Below, one piece after another: positions 7,161-13,762 of a DNA stretch of 33,901 nt. Source of the stretch: a virus. The notes under the pieces were generated by a model that saw only the letters and a program-made list of their open reading frames with translations, was not told the origin of the DNA and did not search any database. Both the position numbers and the translations under genes were made by a program. The stretch spans positions 1 through 33,901 of IMG/VR virus record IMGVR_UViG_3300017963_002942. One strand, written 5' to 3'. Numbering within the stretch: position 1 is the stretch's first letter; the number at the start of each line of letters is the position of its first letter.

Positions 7161-7368
7161 TAAAAAAATACCTAAAATTGGCCAGACTGAAAAAGAAAAA
7201 GCCCAGGAACTGGTTGACAAATTTAAAAAAATGCACCCTCATGAGATCCAAATTTATGTAGCAACTCAAATATTAAATATGGCTAAAAATATTTATACTT
7301 TAGATCATAAAATTAATCAAATAAAAAGTTTAGTGGAGGAACTTCATGCCGAAAACAATACCAATTAA
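7153..7368 (+). CDS. small helical protein of unknown function
   Basis: This 71-residue protein is predicted by eye to be mostly helical, with KEKAQELVDKFKKMHPHEIQ and a final heptad-like helix around HKINQIKSLVEELHAENN. I recognise no family. The ATG at 7153 is nine bases from GGAGG (7139-7143). The ATG at 7147 would be too close. It overlaps the HNH gene by eight bases and the ParB-like gene by 23 bases, so it is read with both. Confidence 0.6.
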   Translation: MFNKKIPKIGQTEKEKAQELVDKFKKMHPHEIQIYVATQILNMAKNIYTLDHKINQIKSLVEELHAENNTN

Positions 7369-8032
7369 AGCCAAAGGAACTGATTATTTACCATTGAAAA
7401 AGTTAAAGTTTTTTCAAGGGAATCTTAAAGAATTAAAAAGAGCAGAGTTTGAAAAATTGAGATCTTCAATTCTTAAATATGGGTTTAGGATCCCAGTATT
7501 CACCTGGAAGGAAAATATTATAGATGGTCACCAGAGGATCTTCGTATTAAATAAGTTGATTAAAGAGGGCTACACAGTTGAGGGAGATATCCCGACTATT
7601 GAAATAGTAGCAAAAGATAAATCGGACGCTAAAAAGATCCTTTTATTAATTAATGCCAGGTATGGAAAAATGTCTTATGAAGGGCTTTATGAGTTCTTAA
7701 ACGATACAGAGATTGATCCGTCTTCCTTTTTAAAAGAGTTAGATCTTCCAGAAATTGATCCAGAAAGATATATGTACCAATTTCATGATGATATTGATAC
7801 AGCAAATTTTGACGAAACTAATATGGAACATGGTATGGTCGGGAAGGCTCCAGATCGGGGATATAGACTTTCAGAAGGGTTAACTTTTAGGCTCGGGAGA
7901 TACCAGATAAATATTGGAGCAAAAATGAAAGGGTTCAAAACCATAGCCAGACTTGAAAAGGCTTTAATGGAAGACAGAGTAAAAGAGGAAGTTTTAATCG
8001 AATTTATGAGAGGATTTTATGCAAAAAATTAA
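7346..8032 (+). CDS. ParB/Srx-superfamily protein with methyltransferase-linker-like C-terminus
   Basis: In this 228-residue protein, residues 12-120 match the ParB-N/Srx domain: a 'F..L..SI.kyGf..Pv' block, then NIIDGHQRIFVL (59-68, in place of GERR/GHRR), then KKILLLINARYGKMSYEGLYEFL, the 'LniAlNki.geWde..L' block of phage ParB proteins linked to DNA methyltransferases. Residues 176-191 (SEGLTFRLGRYQINIG) resemble 'GDLW.LGrHrLlcGD', which begins the methyltransferase half of such fusions, but no methyltransferase follows. The gene overlaps a radical SAM gene by 14 bases. ParB-fold proteins can bind and hydrolyse nucleotides or bind DNA. Here a targeting or partner role for the radical SAM enzyme is inferred. 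Confidence 0.72.
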   Translation: MPKTIPIKAKGTDYLPLKKLKFFQGNLKELKRAEFEKLRSSILKYGFRIPVFTWKENIIDGHQRIFVLNKLIKEGYTVEGDIPTIEIVAKDKSDAKKILLLINARYGKMSYEGLYEFLNDTEIDPSSFLKELDLPEIDPERYMYQFHDDIDTANFDETNMEHGMVGKAPDRGYRLSEGLTFRLGRYQINIGAKMKGFKTIARLEKALMEDRVKEEVLIEFMRGFYAKN

Positions 8033-9299
8033 ATTCGTTCCAGAGTTGATCAACGAATATAGTTATATTCCAGCCTTATTCCTGGCCAATGTCAATCCTA
8101 AACAATTCGAGATATCAAGCGATGTCAAAAAAACTGATATCCTGGGATTGACAGTTTTTGATTCTCAAAGTCTTGTTTATTTAAGAAAAGCAAGAAAAAA
8201 ATATCCAAATAATAAGATCATAGTCGGGGGAATAGGTGTAACTGATCTATACCATTATATTCTGGAATATGCAGATTATGTTTATTTTGGTCAAGCGTTC
8301 GAGTTTGATGATAATTGTGTATTGGAAAAAAAGGGAACTAAAAAGATCAAATATAATAATGCTATACCCTGGGAAAAGATACCTATTGTAAGAACTGGGA
8401 AAAAATCATGGTATTTTATGATCGAATCTGGTTGCCCTTTTAAGTGTGAATATTGTAATGTATCTCATATTTCTAAATTTGACAGTATGCCAGGAGAGGT
8501 TTTTTTTGATAAGGTGTTTAGATTTGATATTAAATATAAAGGCCAGTTTGTACGCCTATTATCTAATGAGGGTTACTTTATATACCGACACTTTGAAAAA
8601 TATAATAAATTAAAGCATAATAGATACTTGTCTTCCAGTATTCCCTTGAAATCTTTTGTTAAATATTATAAAAAGGGAGTTAACCAGACTAAAGAACCAG
8701 TTTTGAGGTTTGGAATCGAGTTGCCTACGGAGGAATTAAGAAAAAAGATCTTACCACCAGTAAAGCATATTTCAGACGATGAGATTTTAGATGTAATTTA
8801 CAGAATGAATCTTATGGGCCAGGATATAACCTTATTCTTATTATACAACTATCCAGGAACTACACCAGAAGATTTTGAACGAATTTATGAACTATTGACT
8901 TATGCAGAGATAAAAAAGAGGAAGATCCGAGTAAGTATGTCAACTTTTACTATGCTATCGACTTTTAGAAAGTCTTATTCAGCGTCAGAATATGTTGATC
9001 ATCTATTAGACTTCCCGAATTTTGATACTACCGAAACTCATAGGAATTTAAGACGAGTGCATGGACTGAAAGTATTGGCGCCGGCTCACATGAAAAGGGC
9101 TTTACACTTTCACTCGCACATGTTTCTTCCTGGAGGGACAAAGTTACCCAGTATCTCAAACCCTAAAATAACGGCCAGATCTTACCTGGATAAATTGCAG
9201 AAATATAACCCTGATCTTAATATCTATAAGACTATGGATTCTATGTTCAAAGGACGGGTATTAAAAAACGGATATTATCATTTAACCTGGGGTGAATAA
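8019..9299 (+). CDS. B12-binding-like radical SAM enzyme
   Basis: This 426-residue protein has the radical SAM cluster motif C139-x3-C143-x2-C146 in IESGCPFKCEYCNVS, then an ELPTEELRKKILPPVKHISDDE-like stretch typical of the elongated TIM barrel. Before it, residues 30-105 (DILGLTVFDSQ, KIIVGGIGVTD, YADYVYFGQA) look like a Rossmann-type cobalamin-binding domain of class B radical SAM enzymes. Such enzymes usually methylate unreactive carbons. The base-off motif DxHxxG is not obvious, so cobalamin binding is unproven. This gene type is rare in phages. It overlaps the ParB-like gene and shares TAATG with the next, suggesting a dedicated module. The substrate is unknown. Confidence 0.75.
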   Translation: MQKIKFVPELINEYSYIPALFLANVNPKQFEISSDVKKTDILGLTVFDSQSLVYLRKARKKYPNNKIIVGGIGVTDLYHYILEYADYVYFGQAFEFDDNCVLEKKGTKKIKYNNAIPWEKIPIVRTGKKSWYFMIESGCPFKCEYCNVSHISKFDSMPGEVFFDKVFRFDIKYKGQFVRLLSNEGYFIYRHFEKYNKLKHNRYLSSSIPLKSFVKYYKKGVNQTKEPVLRFGIELPTEELRKKILPPVKHISDDEILDVIYRMNLMGQDITLFLLYNYPGTTPEDFERIYELLTYAEIKKRKIRVSMSTFTMLSTFRKSYSASEYVDHLLDFPNFDTTETHRNLRRVHGLKVLAPAHMKRALHFHSHMFLPGGTKLPSISNPKITARSYLDKLQKYNPDLNIYKTMDSMFKGRVLKNGYYHLTWGE

Positions 9300-9514
9300 T
9301 GGATATTAAAAAGGAATTAAAAAAAAGAAGAAAAAGTTACGGAGAATTATATGATATTAGAACATTAGATGATGCACCAATGAAACCATATTATGTTGAA
9401 CTTGAACAGATAATTGAACAGATGTATAATGCTTATAAGGAATGTTCAACTAATTGCTTGTATAATGAACAGTTGATGGAAAGAATTGAAAACATCATAA
9501 AGGAGAACAAATAG
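9299..9514 (+). CDS. small charged protein coupled to the radical SAM gene
   Basis: This 71-residue protein starts at the TAATG that ends the radical SAM gene, so its translation is probably coupled. It has a basic N-terminus (KKELKKRRKSYGELYDIRTL) and an acidic helical C-terminus with two cysteines (ECSTNCLYNE). I recognise no family. Its place directly behind the radical SAM enzyme makes it a candidate partner, chaperone or substrate of that enzyme, without sequence proof. Confidence 0.55.
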   Translation: MDIKKELKKRRKSYGELYDIRTLDDAPMKPYYVELEQIIEQMYNAYKECSTNCLYNEQLMERIENIIKENK

Positions 9515-9523
9515 GATAGTATA

Positions 9524-9688
9524 ATGAATATAAAAAAGAAAGTTAGAAAAATGAAGATTATAAAAAAATATAAATTATATAAACATATGCCTTGTTACGG
9601 GACTTGTTTTCAATGTGGTTTTTGTAATGATTTTATAGATATGATTATAGATATGGAAGATAAAAAAGGAATTAAAAATGGGTCATAA
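9524..9688 (+). CDS. 54-residue cysteine-rich peptide
   Basis: This short ORF has a lysine-rich first half and the cluster C24-x3-C28-x2-C31-x2-C34 (CYGTCFQCGFC), followed by an acidic helix. The cysteine spacing could hold zinc or an iron-sulfur cluster. It overlaps the start of the small terminase gene by 11 bases, and AGGA (9512-9515) is a modest SD. Its location two genes behind a radical SAM enzyme suggests a partner or electron carrier, or else a zinc protein of the packaging genes. The translation is credible but unproven. Confidence 0.45.
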   Translation: MNIKKKVRKMKIIKKYKLYKHMPCYGTCFQCGFCNDFIDMIIDMEDKKGIKNGS

Positions 9689-10163
9689 AATGACTAAACT
9701 GCAAAAAGAAGATCTTATCAATGGTATCGCTTTATTAATGAGTAATGGGATCACTACGAGGGAATCAATCTTGCGATATATTGCTGAAACCCTTAAAAAA
9801 ATGAAAATAACCAAATCACCCAGATCTATTGAATATTATATGACTTCTGCAAGAAAATTGATCCAGGCTGAAAATAAAGTTGAAATTAGTGATCATTTAA
9901 GTCTTGCCTTAAAACAGCGAAATACAATGATCGAGAAACTAATGAAAGAGAGGAAATACAAAACGGCTTTGCAGACTATGGACAGTCGGGATAGATTACT
10001 CGGTTTATTTATTGAAAAAGTAGAAGAATCTGGTAATATAAGCCAGACAGTTTTTTATGTACCAGATAATAATAGATTAATAAAAAAGGAGAATCAAAAA
10101 GATGGCAAAAATAAAGTACAAGAGAAGATCAAAAACAAAAAGAGTAAAAAGGATCCCGAATAG
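9678..10163 (+). CDS. terS: probable small terminase subunit
   Basis: This 161-residue protein has an N-terminal helical DNA-binding-like region (TTRESILRYIAETLKKM and SPRSIEYYMTSARKLI, about residues 26-65), a central helical oligomerisation-like stretch (LALKQRNTMIEKLMKERKY), and DRLLGLFIEKVEES followed by VFYVPDNNR. The 'PDN.R' ending after a beta strand is common in small terminases. It lies about 1 kb before the large terminase. The last 25 residues are very lysine-rich and overlap the next gene in another frame by 62 bases. A non-terminase DNA-binding role is possible, but the context favours packaging. Confidence 0.6.
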   Translation: MGHKMTKLQKEDLINGIALLMSNGITTRESILRYIAETLKKMKITKSPRSIEYYMTSARKLIQAENKVEISDHLSLALKQRNTMIEKLMKERKYKTALQTMDSRDRLLGLFIEKVEESGNISQTVFYVPDNNRLIKKENQKDGKNKVQEKIKNKKSKKDPE

Positions 10164-10392
10164 GTGGAAGTTTTTTTCACAATGGAAGTGGCGTTTTTTT
10201 ATAACTAGGCCCTGGAGATATCTAAATATTTGTATAGAATTTAATGATAGGGATATTGATATCATGATCACTTTTATGGATATAAACCTATTGAGAATAA
10301 GTTTATATCACACCACTAATAAATGGGAAGAACCAGAAAAGTGGATCTTTTTCGGACTGTTAGGTTTTGAGGTAAACAAATATGGAAATTAA
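10102..10392 (+). CDS. basic, tryptophan-rich small protein
   Basis: This 96-residue protein starts within the last 62 bases of the small terminase gene, with AAGGAG well spaced before the ATG at 10102. Residues 1-40 are strongly basic and aromatic (KIKYKRRSKTKRVKRIPNRW, then FFSQWKW), and the rest has mixed strand-like segments such as DRDIDIMITF. It has no convincing membrane helix. I recognise no family. Nucleic acid binding is plausible from charge alone. Confidence 0.5.
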   Translation: MAKIKYKRRSKTKRVKRIPNRWKFFSQWKWRFFITRPWRYLNICIEFNDRDIDIMITFMDINLLRISLYHTTNKWEEPEKWIFFGLLGFEVNKYGN

Positions 10393-10486
10393 TCCAATCT
10401 ATGAAAAATGGACTGTTACCTGGGAATTAATAAATATAAAAACAAATGAACCAGTCACAATGAAACTGGTTTATATTTTAAATTAA
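10382..10486 (+). CDS. 34-residue putative small protein before ssb
   Basis: The frame begins at ATG 10382, inside the end of the preceding gene, with GAGGT upstream, and ends at 10486, ten bases before the ssb start. The product is MEINPIYEKWTVTWELINIK followed by 14 residues. It has the strand-rich look of the surrounding small genes. The coding sequence contains an AACCAGT/ACTGGTT inverted repeat. It is short, so it may be only a coupling leader for ssb. Confidence 0.4.
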   Translation: MEINPIYEKWTVTWELINIKTNEPVTMKLVYILN

Positions 10487-10496
10487 GGAGGATATC

Positions 10497-10895
10497 ATGT
10501 CAGATATCAACAAAGTTGTCATAGTCGGAAGGGTGGTAGAAAAACCGACTGTAAAACATCTACCAAACGCTGATAATACGGCCGTCGCTGATATGAGAAT
10601 AGCGAACAATGTTTATAGAGGTCAAGGGAAGGATCCAAAGGTAAACTGGCTTACTGTTACTGTATTCGGGAAAAGAGCCGAATCATGTGCTAAAAATCTG
10701 GAAAAAGGATCTCAAATAGGTGTTGAAGGGAAACTCGATTTTCAGCAATGGGAAAAGGACGGGAACAAACGAAGTATGGTTAAAATAATTGCAGATCAAG
10801 TTCAGTTCCTGGGTAAAAAGAAAACGAGTGATCAACCAGTAGAAACACAGCCAGACAAAGGTGACGATCCACTACGATTCGACCCAGATGAATAA
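10497..10895 (+). CDS. ssb: single-stranded DNA-binding protein
   Basis: This 132-residue protein has the bacterial SSB OB-fold: INKVVIVGRVVEKPTVKH at the start, then VADMRIANNVY, NWLTVTVFGKRAESCAKNL, KGSQIGVEGKLDFQQWEKDG, and VKIIADQVQFLG (to about residue 106). A short linker and an acidic tail ending DDPLRFDPDE follow. The tail lacks the classical DDDIPF tip that recruits host partners, so partner binding may differ. It would protect single strands and aid Bet-mediated annealing and replication. AAGGAGGATATC precedes the ATG. It sits between the terminase subunits and ends at a hairpin. Confidence 0.92.
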   Translation: MSDINKVVIVGRVVEKPTVKHLPNADNTAVADMRIANNVYRGQGKDPKVNWLTVTVFGKRAESCAKNLEKGSQIGVEGKLDFQQWEKDGNKRSMVKIIADQVQFLGKKKTSDQPVETQPDKGDDPLRFDPDE

Positions 10896-10919
10896 ACCAG
10901 TTAATTAATGGTTTTATAT
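10894..10919 (+). terminator. weak terminator-like hairpin at the ssb stop codon
   Basis: AAACCA (10894-10899) pairs with TGGTTT (10909-10914), and the loop TTAATTAA is itself palindromic. It overlaps the ssb stop and is followed by TTTTATATT. The T run is short, so termination would be partial. It begins the structured non-coding stretch that ends at 11080. Confidence 0.4.
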
Positions 10920-10966
10920 TAATGGCCAATTTAAAACTCCGTACAGAGCAAGTACGAAGTCGTTTT
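10914..10966 (+). ncRNA. repeated RNA element, copy 1
   Basis: TTATATTA (10914-10921) is followed after 11 bases by AAAAC, two variable bases, and CGTAC (10940-10944), AGAGCAA loop, GTACG (10952-10956), then GTTTT (10962-10966) that can pair with AAAAC. A second copy occurs at 13634-13679 with the same order: 22 of 28 core bases match and all six differences are transitions. It lies about 110 bases before a hairpin with a T run. It could be an antitermination or attenuation RNA. The base pairing shown is by eye only. Confidence 0.45.
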
Positions 10967-11001
10967 TTGGGCCTGGTAAGACAAAAAAGGTAATATGTAG
11001 A

Positions 11002-11080
11002 GGATCCCCGATATCCGTAGTTGTGTAAGGTCAACTTTCTGTTTTCAAGGGTATAAACAGAATGTCGGGGATCCCTTTTT
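11002..11080 (+). ncRNA. branched RNA structure with a 3' T run ahead of the large terminase
   Basis: GGATCCCCGA (11002-11011) pairs perfectly with TCGGGGATCC (11065-11074), enclosing two smaller arms: GTTG/CAAC (11020-11023 with 11032-11035) and TTCTGTTT/AAACAGAA (11037-11044 with 11055-11062). The closing stem is followed by CTTTTT. This is a three-way junction that could act as a large intrinsic terminator or a structured regulatory RNA. The RBS of the next small gene follows at 11083. No open frame of note covers the region on either strand. Confidence 0.5.
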
Positions 11081-11094
11081 ATATAGGAGCCATA

Positions 11095-11214
11095 ATGAAT
11101 AGAGGTATAGAATTAAATTCAATATTAATGAAAAACATGTCGTCATTATTAGAACTTCAACATGATCTAAAAGTTTTTAATTATTGGCAATATATGAGGG
11201 GAATAATTAAATGA
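11095..11214 (+). CDS. 39-residue small protein coupled to the large terminase
   Basis: The ATG at 11095 has TAGGAGCC just upstream, and the stop forms ATGA with the large terminase start. The product, MNRGIELNSILMKNMSSLLE plus 19 residues, looks like a single amphipathic helix. It is too short for a family call. It may be a leader whose translation opens the terL start, since terL has no strong SD of its own beyond GAGGGG near 11196. Confidence 0.5.
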   Translation: MNRGIELNSILMKNMSSLLELQHDLKVFNYWQYMRGIIK

Positions 11215-12728
11215 GTGAAAAGGGAATCAAAGAACTAAATAAACAATTTGACGGTGTAGTTATACAGCCACAAGAGGGGAAACAAGAGATGTTTTTATCT
11301 TCCCCAGTAGATGTTGCTATATATGGAGGGTCTGCTGGTGGTGGTAAAACATGGGCTTTGTTAATGGAGTTCAGCCATTATATTAATCAGCCAGGTTACA
11401 ATTCTGTTATATTCAGAAAAAACTCAAATCAAATAAGAAACCCACAAGGCCTATGGGATCAAGCATTAAAAATATATTCGAAGTATTCACCAAAGCCAAA
11501 TTTTAGGGAAACTATTTTGCAGATTGATTTTCCTCATTCGAGATTAAAGTTTGCACATTTAGATAAGGAAAAGTCTGTTTATAATTGGCAAGGATCAGAG
11601 ATCTGTTTCCTGGGCTTTGATGAGTTAACTCACTTTTCAAGAGATCAGTTTTTCTATTTATTTTCAAGGAATAGATCACTATGTGGAGTTCGACCTTATA
11701 TTCGGGCAACTTGTAATGCTGACGCAGATTCCTGGGTGAAAGAATCTTTTATTGAGTGGTACCTGGATCAAAACGGGGAATATGCAGATGAGACAAAAAC
11801 GGGAGCAATTAGATATTTTATTGTAGTCAATGATACTATAAAGTGGGGAAATACAGCCGAGGAACTGGAAAAGGCCTATCCTGGATCAATGCCACTATCA
11901 TTCACTTTTATTAACTCAAATGTATTCGATAATAAAATCTTAATGGACAGTGATCCGAAATATTTATCAAATCTCGACGCCTTGCCACTGGTAGAACGGG
12001 AACGATTGAAAAAGGGGAACTGGAAGATCAAACCGACTGGAGGTCTGGTATTCAAAACCGAGTGGTTCGAGATTATTAATACACCACCAAAAGTATTCAA
12101 GCGTATGGTTAGATACTGGGATAGAGCAAGTACTGTTCCCAGTAAAAAGAATACAGATCCAGATTATACGGCTGGTGTCTGTATGGCTGAAGGGTTCGAT
12201 GGAATGTACTATGTTTTAGATGTAGCCAGGTTCAGAGAATCTCATCATAAGGTCAAGATCAATATTAAAAATAAAGCAAGTCAAGATAATAGTTCACAAA
12301 TTTGTTATGGTGGACTGGAGCAAGAACCAGGTGCGAGTGGAAAAGCCGAAGTTAAAGATCTTATAAAGTTCTTGTCTGGATATCACTTTAAGGCGTACCA
12401 GGTAACTGGAGATAAGGTAACGAGAGCCATGCCAGTTTCTGCTCAAAGTGAAGCGGGTAATGTTAAAATAGTAAAAGGGAAGTGGAATGATGATTTTTTA
12501 ACGGAACTGGAAAATTTTGATGGATCAGATTCTGGACATGATGATCAAGTTGATGGTTTTTCTGGTGCTTTTTATATGTTGACAAGAGCCAATAAGATCC
12601 AAACCTGGGAATCAACATCACAAGTTCGGCCAATAGATAAAAAGATGGATAAAGAATCGGCTGATCAACGAATCAAAGAACGAATTATGCAAAAGAAAAA
12701 CAATAGATCTAATGGATCAGTCTGGTAA
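11211..12728 (+). CDS. terL: large terminase subunit (packaging ATPase-nuclease)
   Basis: This 505-residue protein has a P-loop AIYGGSAGGGKTWAL (G39-T47), Walker B ICFLGFDEL, and coupling motif ATCNAD (in RATCNADADSW) of the packaging ATPase. The nuclease half carries YWDRAST with the first catalytic aspartate, a middle GLEQEPGASG segment, and HDDQVDGFSGAF with the last aspartates of the RNase-H fold. It threads DNA into the prohead through the portal and cuts it. Full length is typical of the family. All key motifs are present and nothing looks broken. The gene is rich in GATC and CCWGG sites (see findings). Confidence 0.95.
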   Translation: MSEKGIKELNKQFDGVVIQPQEGKQEMFLSSPVDVAIYGGSAGGGKTWALLMEFSHYINQPGYNSVIFRKNSNQIRNPQGLWDQALKIYSKYSPKPNFRETILQIDFPHSRLKFAHLDKEKSVYNWQGSEICFLGFDELTHFSRDQFFYLFSRNRSLCGVRPYIRATCNADADSWVKESFIEWYLDQNGEYADETKTGAIRYFIVVNDTIKWGNTAEELEKAYPGSMPLSFTFINSNVFDNKILMDSDPKYLSNLDALPLVERERLKKGNWKIKPTGGLVFKTEWFEIINTPPKVFKRMVRYWDRASTVPSKKNTDPDYTAGVCMAEGFDGMYYVLDVARFRESHHKVKINIKNKASQDNSSQICYGGLEQEPGASGKAEVKDLIKFLSGYHFKAYQVTGDKVTRAMPVSAQSEAGNVKIVKGKWNDDFLTELENFDGSDSGHDDQVDGFSGAFYMLTRANKIQTWESTSQVRPIDKKMDKESADQRIKERIMQKKNNRSNGSVW

Positions 12729-12768
12729 TCTTGCCTAAAAATTAATTGAAAAAAAAGTAAAAAAATGC

Positions 12769-12796
12769 TTGACAAATGGATCACAAGCATTAGTAT
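12769..12796 (+). promoter_or_regulatory. promoter of the terL-portal intergenic cassette
   Basis: TTGACA (12769-12774), a 16-bp spacer and TAGTAT (12791-12796, running into TATATATT) repeat the design of the promoter at 402. Both are preceded by the same AAATGC context. It drives the two-gene cassette 12859-13621 independently of the terminase operon. Confidence 0.65.
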
Positions 12797-12803
12797 ATAT
12801 TAA

Positions 12804-12823
12804 CTTTATTATTAATAATAAAG
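12804..12823 (+). promoter_or_regulatory. perfect 20-bp palindrome at the predicted transcription start
   Basis: CTTTATTATTAATAATAAAG is a perfect palindrome beginning about eight bases after the -10 box. Its position fits an operator for a dimeric repressor, or a 5'-end mRNA hairpin. The leader then contains CCAAACAAAA (12835-12844) and AAGGAG before the ATG at 12859. Confidence 0.5.
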
Positions 12824-12858
12824 AATCCAAACAGCCAAACAAAAAAGGAGAATTTAAA

Positions 12859-13314
12859 ATGTCAGTAATCGCAAAAGAAAAAAAAGAAATTGAAGTAATC
12901 ATTAAGTCAATGCAAGAAAGCCCAGTAGTACATCGGGCTCTTGACTATTCCAAAGATTTTAGTCACTATCAATTAAGAGCATTTAGAAAACCAACAAACA
13001 CAGAAGAACTGGATAATTTCAAACGGGATTATTTAGGAAGACTGGCCTGGTATTTATGGGTAGCAAATAAAACGGCCTATGCTCTACAATATAGGGAAGA
13101 ACCTGGTTTCTTTGACGAATCCCTGGATTCAGAAAAAGCAAAACCTATTCATAAAGAAAAAGATCTTTTAATAGAACTTGAATCTTTAGATTATAATATT
13201 TTCACTAATGACGGGAACAAATTCATCGCAGATGAATGGTATAAACCTTTTCAAAAAATCATTGAAACATTAAAACATGAAGTAAAAAGAAATCAAAATA
13301 TTTATGAAATCTAA
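12859..13314 (+). CDS. unknown protein of a moron-like cassette
   Basis: This 151-residue soluble protein has no family I recognise. It has a helical start (KEKKEIEVIIKSMQESPVV), a central aromatic-rich stretch (LGRLAWYLWVANKTAYALQY), and a helical end. I chose the ATG at 12859, with AAAAGGAG, over an upstream in-frame TTG within the promoter. It has its own promoter and palindrome, lies between terL and portal, and is followed by a second gene and a terminator. That is the layout of phage morons, which often alter host traits or block rival phages. The actual function is unknown. Confidence 0.65.
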   Translation: MSVIAKEKKEIEVIIKSMQESPVVHRALDYSKDFSHYQLRAFRKPTNTEELDNFKRDYLGRLAWYLWVANKTAYALQYREEPGFFDESLDSEKAKPIHKEKDLLIELESLDYNIFTNDGNKFIADEWYKPFQKIIETLKHEVKRNQNIYEI

Positions 13315-13328
13315 TCCAAACAAAAAAC

Positions 13329-13358
13329 GGGGATCTCTTAACGGGGATCCCCAGGAGG
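13329..13358 (+). promoter_or_regulatory. hairpin abutting the ribosome binding site of the second cassette gene
   Basis: GGGGATC (13329-13335) pairs with GATCCCC (13346-13352), and AGGAGG follows at once (13353-13358). ACGGGGATC is directly repeated within the element (13327-13335 and 13341-13349), so alternative folds are possible. A CCAAACAAAA leader motif precedes it (13316-13325). The layout copies that at 3029-3064. Confidence 0.55.
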
Positions 13359-13363
13359 ACAAA

Positions 13364-13621
13364 ATGAAAGTTTCAGAACAAATCGATCATCTAAAAGGCC
13401 AGGTGAAAATCTGGAAACATCATAACCACCCAGAAGATCAACAGTCTATTATTGACTATGAAATAAAGATCAAGAAACTGGAAGATCTCCAGGCTGAAAT
13501 AGTAAAATCAGTTCAATTCTTTATTGACATGGATCTAAAACAAATCGGCAAATTATCTTATGGAACAAAGCGAATCTTAAAAGCACAAGGCATAGAATAC
13601 TCGACACTGAAAGGTAAATAA
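13364..13621 (+). CDS. small helical protein, second gene of the cassette
   Basis: This 85-residue protein is almost wholly helical by eye, with KVSEQIDHLKGQVKIWKHH and DYEIKIKKLEDLQAEIVKS forming a likely coiled-coil hairpin, then a short domain QIGKLSYGTKRILKAQGIEY. I recognise no family. AGGAGG (13353-13358) sets the ATG at 13364 rather than the upstream in-frame ATG at 13304. It ends before the terminator at 13763, so it closes the cassette. Confidence 0.6.
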   Translation: MKVSEQIDHLKGQVKIWKHHNHPEDQQSIIDYEIKIKKLEDLQAEIVKSVQFFIDMDLKQIGKLSYGTKRILKAQGIEYSTLKGK

Positions 13622-13633
13622 AAAGCCAGGGGA

Positions 13634-13679
13634 TTATATTAGATAATCCGAAAAACCTCGTACAAGGCAAATACGAAAT
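13634..13679 (+). ncRNA. repeated RNA element, copy 2
   Basis: TTATATTA (13634-13641), an 11-base gap boundary, AAAAC (13652-13656), CGTAC (13659-13663), GCAA and TACGAA (13672-13677) repeat the order seen at 10914-10966. Only CGTA/TACG pair here, since the fifth pair is C-A. A hairpin GGATTAT/ATAATCC (13631-13637 with 13643-13649) overlaps its start, and GGGGAT (13629-13634) could instead pair with ATCCCC (13723-13728). The terminator follows about 85 bases later. Confidence 0.45.
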
Positions 13680-13762
13680 ATATTTCAAGTTAAAAAAAGT
13701 AAAAAAGCCCTTTATATAAATTATCCCCAAACTCCCAGAAATACTTGCCAACTAAACTTGCC

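Noticed and set aside
7346-9299. Known thymidine hypermodification or 7-deazaguanine pathway
   Set aside because: No thymidylate-synthase-like hydroxymethylase, DNA base kinase, glutamine- or glycine-transfer enzyme, or QueC/D/E/F or DpdA-like gene is seen in the window. The radical SAM protein is much longer than QueE.
8019-9688. RiPP biosynthesis cluster with the 71- or 54-residue protein as precursor
   Set aside because: No leader-like motif, RRE domain, protease or exporter is present, and the ParB partner speaks against it. Not excluded, only unsupported.
10780-11034. Minus-strand open frame across the end of ssb and the non-coding region
   Set aside because: It runs antisense to ssb and through the structured RNA region, has no convincing RBS, and encodes no recognisable pattern. 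All other genes are on the plus strand.
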